This document shows, piece after piece, positions 56,485 through 64,000 of a stretch of DNA of 64,000 nt; the stretch's first letter is position 1; each line of letters begins with the position of its first letter. Below the pieces are notes generated by a model. That model did not search any database. It was not told where the DNA came from and worked only from the letters and a program-made list of their open reading frames with translations. Origin of the DNA: Wurfbainia villosa (Eukaryota > Streptophyta > Magnoliopsida > Zingiberales > Zingiberaceae); NCBI GenBank assembly GCA_025175895.1, contig CM046005.1, forward strand, positions 62,954,325-63,018,324. The letters run 5' to 3'. The translations under genes and the position numbers were made by a program.

Positions 56485-57530
56485 GGTGAACAAAGATCAG
56501 TGCCGGACACGGAACCCTAGCCGAGTGACTAGAAACTAGGCGCGAACGGAGTGACAAGAGAAGGTCCTCGAGTTGGAGAGCACTCCAAATGGGATCACGT
56601 GTCGATGAAGTCGCCGGAAAACAAGGGAGAACGGCTAAGTGGTGCGGTGGAAGGTCGTCGGAAGAGGAAAAAAAAAGGAGAGAAATCGAGAGGTTCTGGC
56701 GAGTCGAACTGGTGGAAAGCCCTAAAAACCGCGACACCAGTCGACTGCCGTTAGTCGGCAAATAATCGATGGTGATCGGTCGAACCGCGTCGATATTTAA
56801 CGATTTCAGATGCGCGTCGATCGCTATAAATGGCATTGAATCGATGGTTATCACGAATCGACCCGATGATACGAAACGATTTTAGACAGCGTCGATCGCC
56901 ATAAATGGAAGTCGACCGATAACGAACCGTAAGCCGGTTCGATATCGGCGATATCCGAATCAAGGCGTTAGGTACCATCGGTCGATATCGATCGATAAAT
57001 TTTTGGCCACATTTGAAAATTCATAATTAATTCAATAAAGATCAAAAAATCACGAAATTTTGTGGGTAATATTGTTAGATCATTTCCTATCAAGAAAAAA
57101 TTATTTTAAAATTATATTACCTCTAGATTTTGATATTGACACAATCTTGAGATTTTGCAAAAGTTATGATATTTTTGCAAAACTTTGTATCACTTTGGCT
57201 TATCAATAGGAAATTGTTTCTCAAGGTTTGATAGACATAGTTTATATTTTATTTTATTTGACATTTCCAATCATATTCTTGGAGCTATATGCACATTAAT
57301 TGTACATAGGCCTTCCCAATGATTGGTCCAATGAAGGATTAATGTTTCTAGATGACACTTTGGTTCATAGTAATGCATCATAACAAACATGATGAACCAA
57401 GTGCATCTTCCTATCATCTCACATGTTGTCTAGGTGGCTCAATACAAAAATCATGGTTTCCTAAGTGTTTTGTGAGATGGTTAAAGGTATAAATCCTAAT
57501 ATTTCTATAGAATCATGCAAAACTACACTT
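56485..57530 (-). other. Spacer between Sire-3 pol and the extra ORF
   Basis: The part nearest the ORF (56485-56720) looks like a plant 5' untranslated leader, with pyrimidine-rich blocks and CTAGGGTTCC. Bases 56755-57000 are dense in CGAT and GTCGA palindromes. The remainder to the pol stop (57531) is AT-rich with no gene. A frame open at 56474-56854 overlaps the leader and resembles nothing I recognise. Confidence 0.5.
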
Positions 57531-60324
57531 CTATTCTACAAAGCACATCCCAAGTTCTCTCCTAAGTGATGAAAATTCTATTTCGGGGAGAGGCTTGGTA
57601 AAGATGTCGGCTAGGTTGGACTTAGATTCAAGGTAATTAAGCTCAATGTCCCCCTTAGCCACATGGTCTCTAATGAAGTGATGTTTCACTTCAATGTGCT
57701 TGGTCCTAGAGTGATGCACCGGATTTTTGGTCAAGATAATGGTGCTCACATTATCACAAAGTACTTTCATGTTGGAGTAAGTTAGCTCATAATCTTCTAA
57801 GGTATGTTTCATCCATAATAGTTGAGCTACACAACCACCCATAGCAACATATTCGGCCTCGGTGGTGGATAAAGCAACACAAGGTTGCTTCTTACTACTC
57901 CAACTCACTAGGGAGGACCCAAGGAATTGGCATCCACCACTAGTACTCTTCCGATCCAATTTGCAACCGGCATAATCGGAATCGGTGTACCCAATTAAAT
58001 CAAAACACCTAGTCCTAGGGTACCATAGACCTACATTTAGTGTGCCCTTGACATATCTTAAAATTCTTTTAACGGCAACTAAATGAGATTCCTTAGCACA
58101 TGATTGATACCTAGCACACATACCAACCGCAAATAATATGTCGGGTCTACTAGCGGTTAAATACAAGAGGCTACCAATCATACTCCTATAAAGGGTAAGA
58201 TCTATTTGTTTTCCTTCACTATCACTATCTATTTTGGTATTGGTTGCCATTGGAGTTGACACTACCTTAGCATTTTCTAAACCAAATTTCTTAATCATTT
58301 CCTTAGCATATTTGGTTTGATAAATGTAAATTCCTTCACTAGTTTGTTTAACTTGCAAACCTAGGAAGAAATTTAATTCTCCAACTAGACTCATCTCAAA
58401 CTCTTTTTCCATATTTTGAATAAAGTCTTCAAGAAGCTCATCATTTGTTGACCCAAAGATAATGTCATCAACATATACTTGGGCTACAAAGATGTCCTTA
58501 GATGTTGACTTTATAAAGAGAGTTTGATCTATACTACCCCTTCTGAAATCCTTAGAGATTAGGAAAGTTGACAATCTTTCATACCAAGCCCGGGGAGCTT
58601 GTTTCAAACCATATAAGGCTTTCCTAAGTTTGTATACATGGTTTGGGTAGTCCATATTTTCAAACCCGGGAGGTTGTTCTACATACACCTCTTCCTTAAT
58701 AAACCCATTTAGGAATGCCGATTTGACATCCATTTGATGGAGTTTGAAACCCATATAGGAGGCATATGCTAAAAGTATTCTAATGGACTCTAATCTTGCA
58801 ACCGGGGCATATGTTTCATCATAATCAAGTCCTTCAACTTGATTAAAACCCCTTGCAACTAATCGTGCTTTATTTCTAGTGATATTCCCTTGGTCATCTA
58901 GTTTGTTCCTAAAGACCCATCTTGTAGTAATAATAGTGTTTTCACTTGGTCTAGGAACTAACTCCCACACTTGACTTCTATCAAATTGAGCCAATTCATC
59001 TTGCATTGCTAAGATCCAATCCGGATCAAGTAATGCATCTTTAATGTTTTTGGGCTCAATTTGAGAAATTAGAGATATATGACTAGTGGGGTCCCTATGG
59101 AATGACCTAGTCCTAACCCCTTCAGATAATTCACCCACAATTTGATCTAATGGGTGACTTTGATGAACTCTTATGGTTCTAGGAGGTGTATCAAGATGAG
59201 TTTGATCATGATGTACTTCAATTCTATGTTCATTATCGGAATCATCCCTTACTTCCCCTTGATCCAATCCTCCCCCTTGATTATTACCCCCTAAGTTTAA
59301 ATCTTGAAATTGTTTGGTAATTTCTTGATTTTTATTATTTATGTCATCATCAATAGGGAATTTTCTAGGGTATGTATTTGAAGTTTCATCAAATTGAACA
59401 TTTGAAGACTCTTCAATCTTTTGAGTCCTTTTATTGTAAACTCTATATCCTACACTAGTGGATGAGTATCCAACTAGGATTCCCTCATCCGCTTTGGACT
59501 CAAATTTACTTAGGTTGTCTTTGGTATTTAAGATATAGACTTTACATCCAAAGACCTTAAAATAATGAATTGTTGGAATTGTACCATTCCACAATTCAAA
59601 TGGAGTTTTTCCTAAAAACCTATGAATTAATACCCTATTTTGGATATAGCAAGCGGTATTAACCACTTCCGCCCACAAGTAGCTAGGTAAGGAATATGCA
59701 TTAAGCATTGTCCTAGCCACTTCTTGTAGGGCACGATTTTTTCTTTCCACAACCCCATTTTGTTGGGGTGTTCTAGGGCAAGAAAATTCATGCTTGTACC
59801 CTTGTTCTAAGCAAAAAGTTGAAAAGTTAGAATTCTCAAACTCTCCACCATGATCACTACGGATCCGGTTGATTTTGAGTTTTCTTTCATTTTCTACTCT
59901 TTTGCTAAATCCTATGATTATTTCTAAGGTTTCATCCTTATTTTTCAAGAAAAACACCCAAGTAAACCTAGAAAAATCATCTACTATTACCAAGCAATAT
60001 TTACTACCAATTATAGATGGGGTACTATGGCAATCAAATAAATCCATATGTAGTAATTCTAATGGTAAAGCGGTACTAAGTAAATTTTTACCTTTGTGTG
60101 ATGTTTTTGATTGTTTCCCTTCTTGACAAGCATCACACATCTTGTCCTTGAGATATTTGACTCTAGGCAATCCTTTGACTAGCTTCAATTTTGCTATTTT
60201 GGCTATATTCTTCATGTTTATGTGACCTAGTCTCCTATGCCAAAGCCAACTTTCTTCCTCTTTTGCAATAAGACACTTAGTGGAAGGATTAGTAGCATAA
60301 GATAAATCAACATAATATATATTT
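57531..60324 (-). pseudogene. pol: Sire-3 pol, downstream part: integrase, RT, RNase H
   Basis: The frame is fully open from the solo LTR edge to the TAG at 57531-57533 (931 codons). In order: HHCC finger (WHRRLGHINMKN...CDAC); integrase core with catalytic residues in MDLFDCHS, RSDHGGEF and NGVVERKNR; RT with FNQVEGLDYDETYAPVARL, MDVKSAFLNG, LYGLKQAPRAWY and YVDD; RNase H with GYTDSDYAG, TEAEYVA and CDNV, ending ADIFTKPLP. All catalytic residues I can check are present. It is a pseudogene only because the Ang solo LTR separates it from the protease. It copies element RNA into DNA and integrates it. Confidence 0.9.
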
Positions 60325-62550
60325 TGTTGGGTTTCCGGCACCGCGGCGTATGTGTGTTCGATCATGTTTCGTAAACATGAACACAGCGGAAGCAATTAAA
60401 AATAATAAATCTATATTTATTACAACACACACAACACACGCATGCATATTACAACAAGTGTAGACATAACCGTAAATTAAAATTTGAAATAAAAGAAATT
60501 ATCTACGTTATACCTTTCGTATGACGTGTAGCGGGAACGGCATCAACCGGAACGATCCTCGTAAGAATCGTCTCTATCCGTATCCACGCCGAGCTCCTCG
60601 GGATGACTTCGCTAAGTCACGAGCTTCGTCTTCGTACGGGTTACTAGCCTCGTGTTGAAGACGACGTGATCGAGAGATGATCACGATCCGAATCCAAATT
60701 CGGATCCTAAAACGAGTTCTCAAAACTCGCTTCTCCGGAGAGGTATTCGTCAACCAATTGACGGATCCTTCGTCCTCCACCTCAGAGGATTACCGGAGAT
60801 CAAATCCCCGGTAAGTTAGGCGCTATAGGAGCACTAACCATCGTCCAAACGATGCTCCGACAACAAAGAAACAAGCTGTCCAGAAAAACTGGAGAGCTTT
60901 TGGTGGAGGAATAGAGGCCGGCCAAGGAGAGATGGAAGCTCACCTTATCACCGAACCTAGAGGAGATCACCGGAGGGTCGCCGGAGGTTCACCGACTGAA
61001 GCTTGGTCGCCGGCAATGACTTGGACGGCGGCACAAAGGCTGGGCGGCGGCACACCTAGGGTTGGCGCCGACTAGTGGAGGAGAGGGAGGGGGCGGCACA
61101 ACTAGGTTGGGCGGCAACTCCAATTAGGGTTTTGGGATTAGGGTTTAAGCCCTATTTTATAGAGAACTAATTCTCTTAATGGTTAATGGATCATATCCAT
61201 AAAGCCCGTTAACCCACTCCATTAAGATAGGTTAAAATAAACCAAACCATGATGGTTTATTTTAAGTTAAAACGAACCGAACCAACTTTTGGTTCATTCG
61301 TTTAAAATAAACCAAACCCTTTGGTTTATCCTCATCCATTGGATTAGAACCAAACCATTTTGGTTCATCCATTACGTCTTCATAAGACGCGGCCCATCCA
61401 CGCTTCCATTGCGACTGAAACGATTTCATGCTCGCTTTATGTTTGGTCCAACCAAACCTAGTTTCTCTCGGTCTGAGAATCCCATTCTCAAGCTCGTTTT
61501 AAATCCTTTGGATTACACTCATTGTGCGTGTGACCAAATAGGTTCTCGGTTTATGTTGGCCGTCTATAATTAACCATTAATTATAGAACGATCATGAGTG
61601 GCACCTAGTAGTACATCATGATCCCCAATTAACCAAAAAGATCAACGGTTGATCCAGAACTATTTCTGAAACCCTTCAGTAGCTCGAATGAATCGTGCCC
61701 CATTCCCTTCACTCATCTTATACCCACTTGGTTCAGGACATGGTCTATTGTGTCAGTCCCCACTAGGCTGACTACGTCACACCTAGCCCAAGTATCATTT
61801 CCTCGTCCTACGGATTCTAGTTACTCCACATGTATCGAAGAGTACCTTACTCTAAACATGTAATGCTTTGGCCAAAGACTTTAGTAACAATCCGACGAGA
61901 GGCCATGGGTATACATCTCCTCGCAAGGAGTGGTGAATCCTTTATAGGCTATTTAAACACCTTCGATCACTTCGACTTATACCCAATCATCCCGGGTCCA
62001 CATCTCCTTAGAGATGTTTGCTTAAGATGTCAAAGCATAAGTCTCCATGATCAAGATGACTTGAATATCGCAAGTCAAAGGAACATCGCACTTAAGCCAC
62101 AGTAAGAACTTCATTGACATATCTATATATGCAGAGAACCATATGAAGTCTTACGGTTGGTCACTCCAATGAACTAGTTACCATAACTAGCATCCACGAT
62201 TAACTCCGGACATCACTATGTCTCCAGCCAGTGAGAATCAGCTGCTTGGATACACCAAGGAGTATACCTCGTGCTAGTCTCGACAGAATTGATGGTGTCC
62301 AAATCCATCAATTCATCGACTAGGGATAATTCCGATACATCACAATTACACATGTAGAGATACTCACTAGTTGTGATCCAATCACAAATTCTCTCATGCC
62401 GTGAATCGTATCGTGGACATTCAGTAAATGAGTTTAAGATCCAATCAAATACATGAAACATGTATACTCAAATAGTGAATCTTCATTTATCATATAAATG
62501 GTTCATACATAAGGCGATTGCCTTAGGACATCTCTCATATATTACTAACA
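60325..62550 (-). mobile_element. Ang solo LTR inserted in Sire-3 pol
   Basis: A single 2,226-base Ang LTR in minus orientation (TGTTAGTAATATATGAG...GGAAACCCAACA) with no internal body. A perfect target duplication, TATTT, lies at 60320-60324 and 62551-62555. The TATA box is at about 61151-61165 and the hairpin at 60873-60899. It most likely arose by recombination between the two LTRs of a full element. Fragments of Sire-3 reading frames run into it at both ends. Confidence 0.95.
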
Positions 62551-62884
62551 TATTTGATTTTCTAAAGCCTACTAACATGCAATCATTTATAGTTTTATGT
62601 CTTATAAAGCATTTTGAGGAATCAAACTTAACATCAAAATTTGCATCACATAATTGGCTTACACTAAGTAAGTTAAATTTCATATTTTTAACTAATAGAA
62701 CTTTTTGAATAGCAAGATTTGGAGATACCTCAATGGTGCCCTTTCCTAAAATTTTAAGTTTGTCGCTATTACCAAAAGACACTTTTCCTTGGCTAGTGTG
62801 GTTGATAGTGGAGAATTTTCTCTCATCCCCGGTCATATGCTTTGAGCACCCACTATCAACTATCCACAAGTTTGGTTCTTCTAC
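62551..62884 (-). pseudogene. pol: Sire-3 pol, upstream part: protease
   Basis: The frame carries WIVDSGCSKHMTGD, the copia aspartic protease active site (D-S-G), followed by SFGNSDKLKILGKG and LLSVSQLCD segments. It is cut at 62550 by the solo LTR. Removing the LTR and one TATTT copy leaves the reading frame continuous with the downstream part, so pol was open when the LTR arrived. On the gag side it is separated by one TAG codon (62885-62887). Confidence 0.88.
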
Positions 62885-64000
62885 CTATGTCACATGAAAA
62901 ACACAATCCTTAGGTACCCAAATCTTAGGACCACTAGCATTAATTATAAATTTCTTTGGTACCCATGCTTTTCTCCCCTTGCTTTTAATCATGGATTTTC
63001 TACTAACTAGGGATGCAAATGCTACCTCTTTCTCCTTAGGTCTATATCCTAAACCGGCCTTATTGTAAATTTCCCTTTGGTCATTAATAATCATATCTAG
63101 ATATTTGGAACCATTAGTGAACTTTTCTAGGCATGTTCTTAATTTACTTATTTCTTTTCTTAACTCATCATTTTCATCCCTAAGAGTACAATCATCATCA
63201 CTAGATGATTTATCACATGATGCATCTATATTCTTAAATGATTTGATTTCTAATTTTAGATCCTTAATCCTAGTTTTTGATCTATTTAAAGCATTTTGTA
63301 AACATGCAATAGTCTTATAAAGTAAATCTACTTTGGGTGAGTCATTTACCTCATCATCATCACTTGATGATGATTCATCACTTGAAGAGGAAGAAGACTC
63401 CTCGCTTGAGCTTCCAGTTTCTTCCAATGCCATGAGGGCTAAGTTTCGGGTTGAATGGCAAACTTCTTCATCGTCGGTAGACTCCTCCATACTTAGAGTG
63501 TCCCACGTTTGTGCCAACATCGCCTCCTTCTTCTTCTTATCCTTCTCCTCCTTTTTCTTTAGTTCCGGGCAATTGGGCTTTATATGCCCTTTCTTGTTGC
63601 AACCAAAACACGTCACGTTAGAAATAGAATTTGAATTGTTAGAAGATTTACCTCTTGAGGATTGAAACATCCTCTTCACATCTTTCTTGGTGAGCCTCCT
63701 TGACTTCCCACCAAATTTCTTGACGTAGTGTGCTACCTCACTTGCCGACAACTCATCCTCACTACTTGATGAGTCCTCCTCGGATTCGGATGAGGAAGAC
63801 ACCTCCTTCTTTTCCTTTTTCTTCTTCTCCTTCTTTCCTACAACAAGAGCTATACCCTTCTCTTTGGATGAAGTGTTATCTTGTTCATGCAATTGAAATT
63901 CACAAAATAACTCATCTAATTTAACTAATGAAAGATCCCTAGAGACCTTATAGGCATCTACCATTGAGCCCCATAAGGTGGTCCTAGGGAAGGCTTGTAG
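62885..64000 (-). CDS. gag: Sire-3 Gag, C-terminal part
   Basis: Open from the right edge (372 codons) to a TAG at 62885-62887. It holds the end of the capsid region (MVDAYKVSRDLSLVKLDELF), a Lys/Ser/Glu-rich linker, the zinc knuckle CFGCNKKGHIKPNC near 63568-63609, two acidic poly-Ser blocks, a predicted coiled-coil (RIKDLKLEIKSF and DENDELRKEISKLRTCLEKF), and a tail ending PKIWVPKDCVFHVT. The extended Ser/acidic and coiled-coil C-terminus is characteristic of sirevirus Gag. The N-terminus and 5' LTR are outside the window. Confidence 0.88.
   Translation of the reverse strand, partial: LQAFPRTTLWGSMVDAYKVSRDLSLVKLDELFCEFQLHEQDNTSSKEKGIALVVGKKEKKKKEKKEVSSSSESEEDSSSSEDELSASEVAHYVKKFGGKSRRLTKKDVKRMFQSSRGKSSNNSNSISNVTCFGCNKKGHIKPNCPELKKKEEKDKKKKEAMLAQTWDTLSMEESTDDEEVCHSTRNLALMALEETGSSSEESSSSSSDESSSSDDDEVNDSPKVDLLYKTIACLQNALNRSKTRIKDLKLEIKSFKNIDASCDKSSSDDDCTLRDENDELRKEISKLRTCLEKFTNGSKYLDMIINDQREIYNKAGLGYRPKEKEVAFASLVSRKSMIKSKGRKAWVPKKFIINASGPKIWVPKDCVFHVT

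Larger units (their letters stand above)
52945..64000 (-). mobile_element. Sire-3, Sirevirus-type element with extra ORF (5' end outside window)
   Basis: On the minus strand, from the right edge leftward: gag with a zinc knuckle, protease, integrase, RT, RNase H, a ~1-kb spacer, an extra ORF in the position used by env-like genes of sireviruses, a polypurine tract and the 3' LTR. The 5' LTR lies beyond 64000. The only gross damage is the Ang solo LTR in pol (60325-62550). The RT/RNase H motifs (QVYVDDIIFGS, GELNFFLGLQVKQ, ADIFTKPLP) and Ser-rich Gag tail are Sirevirus-like. AAAAT (52940-52944) is the left half of its target duplication. Confidence 0.88.

Noticed and set aside
56821..56832. 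TATA box for the extra ORF (GCTATAAATGGC)
   Set aside because: The motif reads in the plus direction, opposite to the ORF, and no plus-strand gene follows it.
1..64000. A host protein-coding gene or defence system
   Set aside because: Both strands were read for domains and splice patterns outside the elements; only the 417 bp at 50373-50789 is unassigned, and it has no coding signal.

Overview
The window is a flowering-plant repeat desert. Nearly every base belongs to Ty1/copia LTR retrotransposons nested inside one another. All primer-binding sites match the 3' end of initiator-Met tRNA, several LTRs carry the plant telobox AAACCCTAA, and no cellular gene, rRNA, tRNA gene or CRISPR array is recognisable. 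The species cannot be read from the sequence. Assignments rest on reading motifs by eye; no database search was run.

Three element groups occur. (1) Sirevirus-type elements: Sire-1 (minus strand, 1-1771, running off the left edge), Sire-2 (a plus-strand LTR cut into pieces at 1772-1837, 32866-33395 and 50265-50372) and Sire-3 (minus strand, 52945 to beyond 64000). (2) An Angela/BARE-like family, 'Ang', with LTRs of about 2.2 kb: complete Ang-1 (4221-13503), a tandem array LTR-Ang2-LTR-Ang3-LTR (33396-50264), and a solo LTR (60325-62550). (3) A second copia family, 'CopB', minus strand, LTRs of about 2.1 kb: a tandem array of three bodies and four LTRs (1838-32865), with Ang-1 inserted in its first body.

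The nesting can be read from 5-bp target-site duplications: AACCA around Ang-1, ACACT around the Ang array, TATTT around the solo LTR, and TATCA/AATCA around the CopB array. Inferred order: Sire-2 landed first; Sire-1, the CopB element and the Ang-array element then landed in its LTR; Ang-1 landed in CopB body 1. Separately, Sire-3 landed in a ~150-bp tandem repeat (50790-52944), and an Ang LTR later landed in the Sire-3 pol gene.

Coding state. Sire-3 keeps all visible catalytic motifs in pol, and carries a third ORF between pol and the 3' LTR that looks like the plant 'putative plant transposon protein' (Transposase_32-like) domain and appears to begin with a tiny exon and a 140-bp intron. 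All Ang copies keep recognisable integrase and RT but share the same RNase H lesions (amber, frameshift, ~100-bp deletion) at two independent insertion sites. All CopB bodies share a gutted gag, a damaged zinc knuckle and an RT YxDN active site. The most notable non-coding signals are four identical hairpin motifs at fixed spacing in the Ang leader, a predicted leader intron in Ang, a conserved hairpin in the Ang LTR, and the 150-bp tandem repeat.
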